Source of the DNA: Stenotrophomonas sp. BIGb0135
GTDB lineage: Bacteria > Pseudomonadota > Gammaproteobacteria > Xanthomonadales > Xanthomonadaceae
DNA length: 64,000 bases
Reading direction: 5' to 3'
Assembly (NCBI RefSeq): GCF_024810105.1
Contig: NZ_JANUDX010000005.1
Span: 186,001 to 250,000 of the forward strand
The notes under the pieces are model-generated. The model was not told the origin of the DNA. It worked only from the letters and a program-made list of their open reading frames with translations, and did not search any database. Shown here in pieces: positions 34,720-46,257 of the stretch; position 1 is the first letter of the stretch; every line of letters starts with the position of its first letter. A program made the translations under genes and the position numbers.

Positions 34720-35259
34720 CCTTGCTTCCCCTGTCTCATCTGATTGATTAGGCCTATCGGCCTCGAGACGGGATAGTACCCTTCAGTGTCGCAATCGGCA
34801 CGCTTTCGGTGAGCAAGAGTAAGGCGGGCTCTGTGATTATGCGTTCATACCTGGGTATGCCCGCCCCATCGCTAACAACTCAACCTACATCGCGTCCCCC
34901 TCCCCTCCTCTCACCGCTCGCAATGCTCATGAGCAATTGGACTTCTTGCATGCGCGGTGCCGCGGAGAAGATCAATAGATGGAGATCGAACTACACACTT
35001 GAGATCTAGAGGTCAGGCCACAAGTCCGGCCGCGGAAGAATCGAGCTGGCAAGTGGGCATGCATTTTAGGTTTTCCGACCACAGCAGCGAGACGGTTCGA
35101 CCAAGGGAGAGGATCACACTAATCCCAGGCGATATGCCGCGAGAGCTGTAGGGAGAACCGGATTAGGTCCGCAGAGTAGCGTTGACACAACTTAGGATTC
35201 GGGGTAAATCACTGAGACAACATTAGCGCAGTCGTGCCATTCATTTAGGGGGATGACAC
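34720..35259. other. Intergenic region with divergent promoters
   Basis: 540 bp of lower-GC DNA between the EVE-HNH gene and the TIGR04141 gene. Short open frames have no recognisable content. AGGGGG just before the TTG at 35260 is the only clear translation signal. It should hold promoters for both divergent genes. Confidence 0.4.
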
Positions 35260-36888
35260 TTGGCAAACACTACTGAACGCAAAGAGAAGCTCTCAATCTA
35301 TTTAATGAAGGAAGGGAGCTTTACGGCGGACGAATTCGTCAAGCCTGAGCTGGCTGGGCAAAAGTACACATTCAACATCCCGGGGATTGATTCAATTCTC
35401 TATGTAAAGCGGGAATCGCCCGCACACGCTCCGATTTGGACACGCATATTCACCGAACATCCTGATGGACCAATAGTTGAATTTGGGAAAAGCAGCAACG
35501 TGGGCGCTGTTCTTTACGCAAATCTAGATGGAAGAAGCTTCCTAATTTCTTTTGGCACCGGATTCCACCTTATCAATGGAGAACTTACCGAGAGGGATTT
35601 CGGGCTGCGCGTAACCTTAAACGCAGTTGATCCAGAAAAGCTAAGAAGCCTTGACAAGGCTAGCTATGACGATAATCCACTGAATTCCAGGACACAAAGC
35701 TCCCTTGAGGTGGACATTTTTGATCTCCAGGCGAATACTGAATCGGACCTAGTTTATGCAGTTACTGGCGCATGCAAAGTTCCGTTACTCGGCACACATA
35801 TTACTGGTCGAGATGCTCTTACGCTCATGGTGGAGACAAAACTAGACGGCATTCCAAAGATATTAGCAAAGACACTAGAGTTATTTAAATCACCCCTGCC
35901 CATCGCCTATTCGTGGATAGACAACGTCGCAAAAGTAAGGGATCCAGACACAATCAAGATTTTGGACCTCCTTCTTGATGACGAAATCTCGAAAACGGGA
36001 GGAAATAGCGTCTGGCTAGGAGAGCCTGAAATTGTCAATTGGGAAACAAATTCCGGCTACTCTTTTGACATGTATCCAAGCAGTCCTCGCCACCAGACTC
36101 TCTGCATTGATGATCTCCGCGAATACTTAGATTCAAGATCAATTGAATTTAGCCTCGAAGCAATCAAAAGCATCAGCGTACATATAAATGACGAAAATTA
36201 TAGATCAACTCAAAGCTGGCCTGCCTACAGATGCATTCACGCAGAAATAGCAAATGGCAACGATAGATTTATAATTAGAAATGGCTCGTGGTTCAGGATC
36301 GAGGCTGACTTCATTGCGGAAATAGACAAGCGACTCGCCAACGCAAAGGTTCTCCCCAGCTACCTGCCCTCATACTCCTACGCCAACGAGGGTGAATACA
36401 ACTTACAAGTCTCTAAGACTGTATCAAACATTCATTTAATGGATAAAAATAATGTAAAAACAGGCGGCCCATACGACAAAATTGAATTTTGCGACCTGAT
36501 CGTCGGGAGCGATAACTTTGTCCACGTCAAGTACTACAGATCATCCGCAACGCTTAGCCACCTGTTTTCGCAGGGAGCGGTCGCTGCAGAGGCATTCCTG
36601 AAGGATGAAGATTTTCGTAAAAAATTAAACTTAAAACTACCAACCCATATCGCACTAGTAGACGCAGCAATACGCCCTAATCCGAGCGCCTACACCATCA
36701 CCTATGCAATAGCCACGTCGAAGACTTTACCTAGCGAGCTACCGTTCTTTTCCAAGGTCACACTAAAGAACGCGATTTCTCACCTTGACGCACTTGGGTT
36801 CAATGTTGCATTGACGAGCATTCCACTAGACCCCTCTCTGGGCAATACGAAGAAATTCAAACCCAAAGTCATCAGGAAGAAGAGATAA
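35260..36888 (+). CDS. TIGR04141/DUF6119-family sporadically distributed protein
   Basis: 542 residues, soluble. The pattern KLSIYLMKEGSFTADEFVKP at the start, GRSFLISFGTGFHLINGEL, ERDFGLRVTLNAVDPEKLRS, VDIFDLQANTESDLVYAVTG and DLIVGSDNFVHVKYYRSSAT with LSHLFSQGAV is that of the TIGR04141 family, known from scattered strains near restriction and other defence genes; the function is unknown to me. The DNA is far more AT-rich than its surroundings, so recent transfer is likely. The start is TTG at 35260 with AGGGGG about 8 nt upstream. A strong terminator follows. Confidence 0.78.
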   Translation: MANTTERKEKLSIYLMKEGSFTADEFVKPELAGQKYTFNIPGIDSILYVKRESPAHAPIWTRIFTEHPDGPIVEFGKSSNVGAVLYANLDGRSFLISFGTGFHLINGELTERDFGLRVTLNAVDPEKLRSLDKASYDDNPLNSRTQSSLEVDIFDLQANTESDLVYAVTGACKVPLLGTHITGRDALTLMVETKLDGIPKILAKTLELFKSPLPIAYSWIDNVAKVRDPDTIKILDLLLDDEISKTGGNSVWLGEPEIVNWETNSGYSFDMYPSSPRHQTLCIDDLREYLDSRSIEFSLEAIKSISVHINDENYRSTQSWPAYRCIHAEIANGNDRFIIRNGSWFRIEADFIAEIDKRLANAKVLPSYLPSYSYANEGEYNLQVSKTVSNIHLMDKNNVKTGGPYDKIEFCDLIVGSDNFVHVKYYRSSATLSHLFSQGAVAAEAFLKDEDFRKKLNLKLPTHIALVDAAIRPNPSAYTITYAIATSKTLPSELPFFSKVTLKNAISHLDALGFNVALTSIPLDPSLGNTKKFKPKVIRKKR

Positions 36889-36931
36889 ACAATTCTGCGG
36901 GTATAGAAATAGTTAAAACTTCGTTACACAT

Positions 36932-36961
36932 AAAAAGAGGGCGGCCAATGGCCGCCCTTTT
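36932..36961. terminator. Bidirectional Rho-independent terminator
   Basis: The 8-bp stem GGGCGGCC-AAT-GGCCGCCC is flanked by A5 on the left and T4 on the right. It separates the convergent TIGR04141 and aceE genes and should stop transcription from both. Confidence 0.9.
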
Positions 36962-36982
36962 CGCATCAACTAACTGACCAGA

Positions 36983-39670
<2,688 letters not shown>

Positions 39671-40384
39671 TTGCGCTCCCATGACCGCACGCACGCGCGC
39701 GACTGTTTTAGATTTCTAGCCGCAAAGTGTAGCGCACCAAGGGGTTTGCTTACTTCGCTACGGGTGCGTATGGAGGCGGAGGGGGCTGTCTTTGGGACAG
39801 TGGGGGACAGGTGGGTGGGTGCACGATGGTGGTTCCACGCGGTGTTTTGGCTGCGGTTCGTGCGATGGCCGGGGCGTTGGAGGGGGACACGGCGGGCGTG
39901 TGGGGCGTTTGCGGGATGCGTGGATGGCGGGGTCGGGTGGGTGTGGAACAGGGGCGTTTTGGCGAGGCGTTGGTAGTGACTGTTCCATGCGGGGTACGCA
40001 CCGTCGCGGTGGCGGTCGTCGGGGAGCGCCGCGCTGCGCGCGGTGAGCCGGGCATGGCCCGGCTCTACCGGGTGGGTCGTGGGGTCACCGGGGGGCGGAG
40101 GATCACGGTTATCAGGGGATCACCGGGGCCGGGAAATCACAGGGGCGGGGATTACAACTGGATCGCGTGATTACCAGTAGGTCGGGCAGGAATCTCGCAT
40201 GGTGGCGCGATCGCGCGTGGAAGGCGCAGTGACGGCGGAACGCGTGGCCGGAGCGTGAGGCGGTGACGCGGGAATGGCCTGGCGGAAAGCCGCAGGTCGT
40301 GCGGTTCGCCCAAGTGTCGACGTCTGTCGATTCACCTGAACGCATCCCTGCCGTGCGCGCGCCGCTGCTGGCCGCGGGCGGGTT
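39671..40384. other. Long GC-rich intergenic region upstream of aceE and PadR gene
   Basis: About 715 bp. It should contain the aceE promoter. G-rich open frames around 39800-40170 look like composition artefacts (Gly/Arg/Val only). One REP is listed separately. Nothing else was recognised. Confidence 0.4.
40045..40068. repeat. Single REP palindrome
   Basis: A 9-bp stem GAGCCGGGC-ATG-GCCCGGCTC followed by TACC. The same sequence forms the halves of the array at 42342-43201, so it belongs to the same REP family. Confidence 0.8.
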
Positions 40385-40423
40385 TTCGATATATCGTTAC
40401 GCCATCACATTCGATATATCGAA
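40385..40423. promoter_or_regulatory. Paired palindromes before PadR gene (autoregulatory operator)
   Basis: Two copies of TTCGATATATCG, the second extended to the perfect 14-bp palindrome TTCGATATATCGAA, are spaced 25 bp centre to centre. The second ends directly at the ATG at 40424. AT-rich palindromes of this type are bound by PadR-family proteins such as YqjI. Confidence 0.75.
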
Positions 40424-40927
40424 ATGACCACTCCGCGTGACCTCGACCGCCCTGCCCGCCCGCTGACCGCACGCCCGCTCAGCCGCGGCGACCTGCGCCT
40501 GCTGGTGCTGGCGTTGCTGGGCGAGCAGCCGCGCCATGGCTATGAGCTGATCCAGCTGATCAGCGACATGTTCGTGCGGGTGTACACGCCCAGCGCGGGT
40601 TCGATCTACCCGGTGCTGGCGCAGTTCGAGGCGGCCGGCTGGGTGGGTGCCATCGAGGAAGGCGGGCGCAAGCGCTACCAGCTGAGCGCGCTGGGCCAGG
40701 CCGAATTGGCCGGCCAGCGCGAAGAGGTGGACGCGGCGCTGCGCCGGGTGCGCGACAGCGCGCGCACGATCACCAAGGCCAACCTGCCACCGAGCGTGCG
40801 CGACGGGCTGCGCGAGCTGAAGGCCGCCCTGGGCCAGTGCCACGGGCGCTGGAACGAGGACAACGCCAGCAGCGTGGCGCAGGCGCTGCGCGAGGCGGCC
40901 GCGCACATCCGCGGGCAAGGACGCTGA
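40424..40927 (+). CDS. PadR-family regulator, YqjI-like
   Basis: 167 residues. The winged helix is visible as LRLLVLALLGEQPRHGYELI, SAGSIYPVLAQFEAAGWVGA, and GRKRYQLSALGQAEL, followed by a helical dimerisation tail. A variable N-terminal extension (MTTPRDLDRPARPLTARPLS) precedes it, as in YqjI, although the His-rich metal-binding start of E. coli YqjI is absent. The next gene is the siderophore-interacting reductase YqjH, the known YqjI target in E. coli. The ATG abuts an operator palindrome with no ribosome-binding site, so translation may be leaderless. Confidence 0.85.
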   Translation: MTTPRDLDRPARPLTARPLSRGDLRLLVLALLGEQPRHGYELIQLISDMFVRVYTPSAGSIYPVLAQFEAAGWVGAIEEGGRKRYQLSALGQAELAGQREEVDAALRRVRDSARTITKANLPPSVRDGLRELKAALGQCHGRWNEDNASSVAQALREAAAHIRGQGR

Positions 40928-41030
40928 GATGCCCTCCCCCATTGTTCAACGCATTCGACCCCGCCAGCCCCGGCCAGCCAGGTCTTCCCCCTACGCCGCG
41001 CTGCGGCGCATTTGAGTACAGGTGTTCCCC

Positions 41031-41828
41031 ATGGCTTTGCATGAAAACAAGCTGCTGCGTCATACCGTGACGTTCCGCCCCCTGCAGGTGCTGCGCACCG
41101 AGGAGATCAGTCCGTGCATGCGTCGGGTGATCGTGGGCGGGCCGGCACTGGAAGGCTTCGACTCGCCCTCGCCGGACGACCACGTGAAGCTGTTCTTCCC
41201 CAACGCCGAGGGCCAGTTCGTGGTGCCCACGATGACCCCGGAGGGCCCACGCTACCCGGAGGGCCAGCAGCCCTCGCCCGCCCGCGATTACACCCCGCGC
41301 TGGTGGGACCTCGAGGCCGGTGAGCTGGCGCTGGATTTCGTGCTGCACGGGCACGGCGTGGCCTCGAGCTGGGCGGCCAACGCACAGCCGGGCGATGCGA
41401 TCGCAGTGGGCGGCCCGCGCGGTTCGCACATGACCGCGCGTGATTTCGACACCTACGTGCTGATCGGCGACGAGACGGCGCTGCCGGCGATCGGCCGCTG
41501 GCTGGAGACGCTGCCGGAGGGTGCCAATGCGGAGGTGTATATCGAGATCCCCGAATCCGGCGACCGCCAGGAGTTGCCGGAGGACGACCGCATCCGGGTG
41601 TCGTGGCTGGAGCGCAATGGCTTCGACGCGTCCAGCAGCACGCTGCTGGAGGATGTGTTCACCGATTTCGAGGAACCGGAGGGCGATACGTTCTACTGGA
41701 TCGCCGCCGAGTCGCGCCGGGCGCGGATGATGCGCAAGTACATCGAGGGCCACCTGGGCGTGCCCAAGGAGTGGATCCGCTCGACGGGCTACTGGAAGGC
41801 CCACGCCGACGAGCACGACGGCGACTGA
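41031..41828 (+). CDS. Siderophore-interacting protein / ferric reductase (YqjH-like)
   Basis: 265 residues of the SIP family (FAD-binding ferredoxin-reductase fold). The FAD motif PARDYTPRWWD, then LDFVLHGHGVASSWAANAQP, GDAIAVGGPRGSHM, the NAD(P) region YVLIGDETALPAIGRWLETL and C-terminal FYWIAAESRRARMMRKYIEG are characteristic. It uses NAD(P)H to reduce ferric siderophores and free iron in the cytosol. It follows the PadR/YqjI-like repressor by about 100 nt on the same strand, so a metal-responsive unit is likely. GTG at 41022 is a possible alternative start. Confidence 0.92.
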   Translation: MALHENKLLRHTVTFRPLQVLRTEEISPCMRRVIVGGPALEGFDSPSPDDHVKLFFPNAEGQFVVPTMTPEGPRYPEGQQPSPARDYTPRWWDLEAGELALDFVLHGHGVASSWAANAQPGDAIAVGGPRGSHMTARDFDTYVLIGDETALPAIGRWLETLPEGANAEVYIEIPESGDRQELPEDDRIRVSWLERNGFDASSSTLLEDVFTDFEEPEGDTFYWIAAESRRARMMRKYIEGHLGVPKEWIRSTGYWKAHADEHDGD

Positions 41829-41885
41829 GCCGCGACGGGCACCGGCCACGGATGCGACAATCGCGTTTTGGGCCGGTGCCTTTCC

Positions 41886-42323
41886 ATGCAAGCAGTTTCT
41901 TCCTCGGCGCTGACCGACCTGATCGACCGCGCCGAGCGCGCCGACCCCGCCCTGGATGCGGCCTTGAACGCGCTGGCGCCCTCGGTGGCCGGCAACGTGG
42001 CGCCGCTGCGCGCAGCGCTGGTGCCGCTGGCCCAGGCGCAGTTCGCGCTGGTGCAGGCCACGCTCGATATCGGCCTGGTGGCCGATGAGCTGCGCCGGTA
42101 CCAGAAGTATGCGGCGCCGGGTAAGCCGAGCCTGCAGATCGTGCTGCTGCGCAAGCAGCAGGCGGCGGTGAAGCAGGCCTCGCTGATCGCCCGGCAGGGC
42201 TACGCGCAGGCCACCCACGCGTTTCTACGCGACAGCGGATTGACGGCACCGGCCCGGCGGGTGCCCACCGATTTCACCACCGCGTGGCTGGGCAAGGTGG
42301 TCGCGGCGGTGGCCGCAGGCTGA
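41886..42323 (+). CDS. Helical hypothetical protein
   Basis: 145 residues, Ala-rich and almost entirely helical: LTDLIDRAERADPALDAALN, LVPLAQAQFALVQATLDIGL, LLRKQQAAVKQASLIARQGY. No signal peptide or membrane segment and no recognised family. It lies 57 nt after the SIP gene on the same strand, so it may be the last gene of that unit. A REP array begins 18 bp after its stop. Confidence 0.6.
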   Translation: MQAVSSSALTDLIDRAERADPALDAALNALAPSVAGNVAPLRAALVPLAQAQFALVQATLDIGLVADELRRYQKYAAPGKPSLQIVLLRKQQAAVKQASLIARQGYAQATHAFLRDSGLTAPARRVPTDFTTAWLGKVVAAVAAG

Positions 42324-42341
42324 CCGCCGCTTACGGCGTAG

Positions 42342-43201
42342 GTAGAGCCGGGCCATGCCCGGCTGGCGGTGTGCGTGACCCGGAACGGAGGGCAGCCGAG
42401 CATGGCTCGGCTCTACCGTGTGGGCGCGTCGGGTTTGCGTTGGGCGGTGTGCATCACCCTTGCGTAGCAGGTAGAGCCGGGCCATGCCCGGCTGGCGGTG
42501 TGCGTGAGCCGGAACGGAGGGCAGCCGAGCATGGCTCGGCTCTACCGTGCGTGGACGCGTCGGATGTGCGTCGGGCGGTGTGCATCACCCTACGCGTCAG
42601 GTAGAGCCGGGCCATGCCCGGCTGGCGGTGTGCGTGAGCCGGAACGGAGGGCAGCCGAGCATGGCTCGGCTCTACCGTGTGGGCGCGTCGGGTGCGCGTC
42701 TGGCGGTGTGCATCACCCTTGCGGAGCAGGTAGAGCCGGGCCATGCCCGGCTGGCGGTGTGCATGAGCCGGAACGGAGGGCAGCCGAGCATGGCTCGGCT
42801 CTACCGTGCGTGGGCCCGCCGGGTGTGCGTTGGGCGGTGTGCGTCACCCTTGCGGCGCAGGTAGAGCCGGGCCATGCCCGGCTGGCGGTGTGCGTGAGCC
42901 GGAACGGAGGGCAGCCGAGCATGGCTCGGCTCTACCGTGTGGGCGCGTCGGGTGCGCGTCTCGCGGTGTGCATCACCCTTGCGGAGCAGGTAGAGCCGGG
43001 CCATGCCCGGCTGGCGGTGTGCATGAGCCGGAACGGAGGGCAGCCGAGCATGGCTCGGCTCTACCGTGCGTGGACGCGTCGGGTTCGCGTGGGGCGGTGT
43101 GCATGGCCGTTACGAGTCAGGTAAAGCCGGGCCATGCCCGGCTGGCGGAGTTCATGAGCCGGAACGGAGGGCAGCCGAGCATGGCTCGGCTCTACCGTGC
43201 G
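42342..43201. repeat. REP array 1: seven paired-REP units of about 130 bp
   Basis: Units begin with GTAGAGCCGGGCCATG (GTAAAGCC in the last) at 42342, 42471, 42601, 42730, 42861, 42990 and 43121. Each contains a first palindrome (AGCCGGGCCATGCCCGGCT), a spacer with GGAACGGAGGGC, then a second palindrome (AGCCGAGCATGGCTCGGCT) ending CTACCGTG. Units at 42730 and 42990 share almost identical preceding spacers, showing that a 260-bp double unit was duplicated. This is a BIME-like cluster of the Stenotrophomonas REP type. Confidence 0.93.
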
Positions 43202-43243
43202 TGGGCCCGCCCGATCTGCGTCGGGCGGTGGCGGAGAGCTGGT

Positions 43244-44095
43244 TCAGGCCGCCGGGGTTGTATCGGGTGGTGCCACGCGCATCGTTTGAGCGGGCGGGTT
43301 CGTGCCGGTCGGCGCCACCGCCGGGCGGCGCCAGCCGTATCGACGGGCCACGCCGATTTCCAGCAGCACCAGCGTCATGGCGATCAGCAATGGCAGCAGC
43401 AGGCCAAGGTAGATGCCGGGCATCATGCTGGTGAGCTGGGCCTTGAGCAGGCGGATGGCGCCCTGGGTGTGCAGCAGTTCGTTCATGCGCATGCCGAGCG
43501 CTTCGCGGAAGACTTTCTTGTCTACGCCGCTCACGCCGGCCGCTTCCTTGGACAGACTGTCCTCCACCCACTGCGACATCAGCGCACTGCGCACGTGGTC
43601 AACGCCGCTGCGGGTCCAGCGTTGGAGGGTGCCCTCGCCCTGCAGATAGCCGGCGCCGGGCAGCGGGTGGTCGGCCAGGTAGTCGTCCACCACCTGGCGG
43701 GTGACCTGGTGCACGGTGGCATCGCTGCGCATCAGCGTGGCGAGCGCGGGGTCGTCCAGGGAGCGTTCGATGTCCACCATCCAGCCGGCGACGAGGGTCT
43801 GCAGGTGCGGCTGGAAATGGTCGATCTGCTTGTAGAGGGCGCGCTGCGCGCCGGCAGTGAAGCCGAGCTGCAGGCCGGTGGCGCAGAACAGCAGCGGCAG
43901 CAGTACCACGTAGGTGGCCAGCGTCCAGTGGTGCCAGCGGTTGCGCCGGGCCAGCCAGCCGCGACGATGCATGGCCAGCCAGGTGGCGATGCCGAGCAGC
44001 AGGCCGATAAACGCGCCGAGCACGGTGCCGCCGACCAGGTCGAGCAGGCTGAGGCCGGTCCAGAATTCCATCATCCAATACTGTGCGTCTTGCAC
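43244..44095 (-). CDS. Membrane protein with large extracytoplasmic domain
   Basis: 283 residues. Two N-terminal helices (LVGGTVLGAFIGLLLGIATW and LATYVVLLPLLFCATGLQLG), a soluble helical domain of about 140 residues, and a third helix near the C-terminus (GIYLGLLLPLLIAMTLVLLE), then a Pro-rich cytosolic tail. No family recognised. The start is GTG at 44095 with AAGGAG 6 nt upstream, so an ATG further in is less likely. It is framed by REP arrays on both sides. Confidence 0.75.
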   Translation of the reverse strand: MQDAQYWMMEFWTGLSLLDLVGGTVLGAFIGLLLGIATWLAMHRRGWLARRNRWHHWTLATYVVLLPLLFCATGLQLGFTAGAQRALYKQIDHFQPHLQTLVAGWMVDIERSLDDPALATLMRSDATVHQVTRQVVDDYLADHPLPGAGYLQGEGTLQRWTRSGVDHVRSALMSQWVEDSLSKEAAGVSGVDKKVFREALGMRMNELLHTQGAIRLLKAQLTSMMPGIYLGLLLPLLIAMTLVLLEIGVARRYGWRRPAVAPTGTNPPAQTMRVAPPDTTPAA

Positions 44096-44135
44096 GGGGT
44101 GCTCCTTTGCGCGGGGGCGCGTGAAGCGGGGAAGT

Positions 44136-44582
44136 GTACGAGATGCGGATGCGTGGCTGCCGCAAGGCACACGGTGCGCGCGTAGAGCCACGCCATGCGT
44201 GGCTGCCGCAAGGCACACGGTGCGCGCGTAGAGCCACGCCATGCGTGGCTGCCGCAAGGCACACGGTGCGCGCGTAGAGCCACGCCATGCGTGGCTACCG
44301 CAAGGCGGACGATGCGCGCGTAGAGCCACGCCATGCGCGGCTACCGCAAGGCACACGATGCGCGCGTAGCGCCGCGCCATGCGTGGCTGCCGCAAAGCGG
44401 ACGGTGCGCGCGTAGAGCCACGCCATGCGTGGCTGCCGCAAGGCGGACGATGCGCGCGTAGCGCCGCGCCATGCGTGGCTGCCGCGAGGCGGGCGGTGCG
44501 CGCGTAGAGCCACGCCATGCGTGGCTGCCGAGAAGCGGACGGTGCGCGCGGAGCGCAGCCACGCATGGCGTGGCTCTACAGG
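44136..44582. repeat. REP array 2: tandem repeat with exact 46-bp period
   Basis: Eight units start with GTAG at 44182, 44228, 44274, 44320, 44366, 44412, 44458 and 44504, always 46 bp apart. Each has the palindrome GCCACGCCATGCGTGGC and a GCGCGC segment. A partial unit precedes them and an inverted copy (AGCCACGCATGGCGTGGCTC) closes the array at 44558-44582. Single-base variants (AGAGCC or AGCGCC; CACACGG or CGGACGA) alternate among units. Confidence 0.93.
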
Positions 44583-44685
44583 GCGGGGACGGTCGTCGAG
44601 CACCGGTGTGGCCCGGCTCGTCGAGCACGGCGCGGGCCGGATCACGCGCAGGGCGCCGGCGACACGCTGCGCCCGTTGCGCAAAC

Positions 44686-44711
44686 AAAAAGCCCGCCTTT
44701 CGGCGGGCTTT
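44686..44711. terminator. Terminator downstream of yceI-like gene
   Basis: The stem GCCCGCC-TTTC-GGCGGGC has A5 on the left (T5 on the minus strand) and T3 on the right. It lies 25 bp after the minus-strand yceI-like gene and can act for that gene. Confidence 0.85.
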
Positions 44712-44736
44712 CTGCTGTTTCTACATCCGCGACCGA

Positions 44737-45450
44737 TTACGCAGCCGGCTTTTCGCCGGTGGCTTCGGTGGTGATGCGGATGGTCACTTCATCGCTGACG
44801 TTCGGGGCATACGCGCCCACGCCGAAATCGCTGCGCTTGATGGTGGTGGTGGCATCGAAGCCGGCGGCCGGCACCTTGGCCATCGGGTGTTCGCCGCCGC
44901 CGTTGATGGTGACATCCAGGGTCACCGGCTTGGTGATGTCCTTGATGGTCAGGTCGCCGGTGACGGTGAGCTTGTTGGTGCCGTTGGCTTCAACCTTGGT
45001 GCTCTTGAAGGTGGCGGCCGGGAACTTGGCGGCGTCGAAGAAATCGGCGCTCTTCAGGTGCTCGTCGAACTTGGCGGTGAAGCTGTTGAGGCCGGTCAGC
45101 GGCAGCTTCACTTCCACGGTGGACTTGCTGACGTCGGCGGCGTCGTACACCAGGGTGCCTTCGGCAGCGCCGAAGTGCGCGGTCGGGTGCGAGAAGCCGA
45201 AGTGGCTCCACTGCGCCAGCACGTCGGTGTGGCTCGGGTCGAGCTTGTAGGTGCCCGAGGCGATCTTGATGGCTTCTGCGGCGGGGGCAGCAGCCGGGGC
45301 AGCAGCCGGGGCATCGGCCGCCGGGGTGGTGGCGGCAGCGGCCGGGGCGGCGTCGGCAGCCGGGGCAGCGGCGTCATCGGCCGGCTTGGAGCAGGCGGCG
45401 ATGGCCAGGGTGAGGGCCAGCGGCAGCAGGAGTTTGCGGGTCATGGTCAT
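44737..45450 (-). CDS. YceI-family lipoprotein with Ala/Pro-rich linker
   Basis: 237 residues. A lipoprotein signal (LLLPLALTLAIAACSKPADD, lipobox IAAC) is followed by a low-complexity linker of about 40 Ala/Pro/Asp residues and then the YceI lipocalin-like domain: TYKLDPSHTDVLAQWSHFGF, TVEVKLPLTGLNSFTAKFDE, FPAATFKSTKVEANGTNKLT, GDLTIKDITKPVTLDVTING, RSDFGVGAYAPNVSDEVTI. YceI proteins bind polyisoprenoid-like amphiphiles in a barrel; the physiological role is unsettled. Lipid anchoring is less usual, since E. coli YceI is a soluble periplasmic protein. Confidence 0.9.
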   Translation of the reverse strand: MTMTRKLLLPLALTLAIAACSKPADDAAAPAADAAPAAAATTPAADAPAAAPAAAPAAEAIKIASGTYKLDPSHTDVLAQWSHFGFSHPTAHFGAAEGTLVYDAADVSKSTVEVKLPLTGLNSFTAKFDEHLKSADFFDAAKFPAATFKSTKVEANGTNKLTVTGDLTIKDITKPVTLDVTINGGGEHPMAKVPAAGFDATTTIKRSDFGVGAYAPNVSDEVTIRITTEATGEKPAA

Positions 45451-45537
45451 GTCAGGTCTCTCTCGAAAGCGAAGGGAAGAAAAAAGGTCGTGCAAACAGC
45501 CCGTCCGCGCGGACGGGCCAGGGTCCGGCGGGAACGC

Positions 45538-46128
45538 TTATTCGATGCGGGCCGCTTCGTCGAAGCTCAGGCGAGGCAGCCGCGGGAACAGGCCCGAGGC
45601 GTCACCGTACCCCAGATTGACGAGGAAGTTGGACTTGATGGCGGTGCCCTTGAAGAAGGCCTCGTCGACCTTGGCGTTGTCGAAACCGGACATCGGGCCA
45701 GCGTCCAGACCCAGCGCGCGGGCGGCCAGGATCAGGTAGGCGCCCTGCAGGCTGCCATTGCGGAAGGCGCCTTCGGTGCGGGCTTCACGCGGGCCGTCGA
45801 ACCACGCCTTGGCGTCGGTGTGCGGGAACAGGTAGGGGAGCTTTTCGTGGAAGTCTTCATCGAAGGCCACGATCACCGTGACCGGGGCGGCCAGAGTCTT
45901 GTCGTGGTTGCCCTCGGACAGCGCCGGGGCGAGCTTGGCCTTGGCCTCCGGGGAGGTGACGAACACGAAGCGCGCCGGGCTGCCGTTGGCCGCGGTGGGG
46001 CCCCACTTCAGCAGTTCGTACAGCGCCTTGAGCTGGCTTTCTTCCACCGGCTTGTCGAGGAAGGCGTTCTGGGTGCGGGCGGTACGGAACAACTGGTCGA
46101 GCGCAGCATCGTTGAGTACGTTGGACAT
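45538..46128 (-). CDS. rutE: Nitroreductase-family malonic semialdehyde reductase, RutE type
   Basis: 196 residues of the RutE/HadB branch of FMN nitroreductases. Visible are [79 protein letters not shown], and [16 protein letters not shown]. In E. coli RutE reduces malonic semialdehyde in the Rut pyrimidine pathway, but no other rut gene is adjacent here, so in this organism it may serve as a general reductase. The next gene on the strand is the YceI-like lipoprotein with an 87-bp gap. Confidence 0.9.
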   Translation of the reverse strand: MSNVLNDAALDQLFRTARTQNAFLDKPVEESQLKALYELLKWGPTAANGSPARFVFVTSPEAKAKLAPALSEGNHDKTLAAPVTVIVAFDEDFHEKLPYLFPHTDAKAWFDGPREARTEGAFRNGSLQGAYLILAARALGLDAGPMSGFDNAKVDEAFFKGTAIKSNFLVNLGYGDASGLFPRLPRLSFDEAARIE

Positions 46129-46257
46129 GAAGCCTCCGGAGGACAGGGGAACCTGGGCGACATCGGCTACCGTTACCAGGCGGCCGCGCGATCGGCGAAG
46201 GCTGGCAGTGTAGAGTGTCGCGACAGTTGCAACACCCAGCCTGACTGAAACGAATTA

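Noticed and set aside
34809..35009. Short plus-strand frame in the gap before the TIGR04141 gene
   Set aside because: 66 residues without domain, ribosome-binding site or compositional sign of coding.
21396..36888. Prophage or integrative element
   Set aside because: No integrase, tRNA attachment site, structural phage gene or conjugation gene was seen. The only transposase is the dead IS3-family element.
39792..40170. Gly/Trp/Val-rich frames upstream of the PadR gene
   Set aside because: Low-complexity composition in G-rich DNA; no ribosome-binding site, no domain and frames open on both strands.
42342..44582. CRISPR-like regular repeats
   Set aside because: The repeated units are palindromic REPs and the stretches between them are also conserved, not unique spacers. 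No cas gene is nearby.
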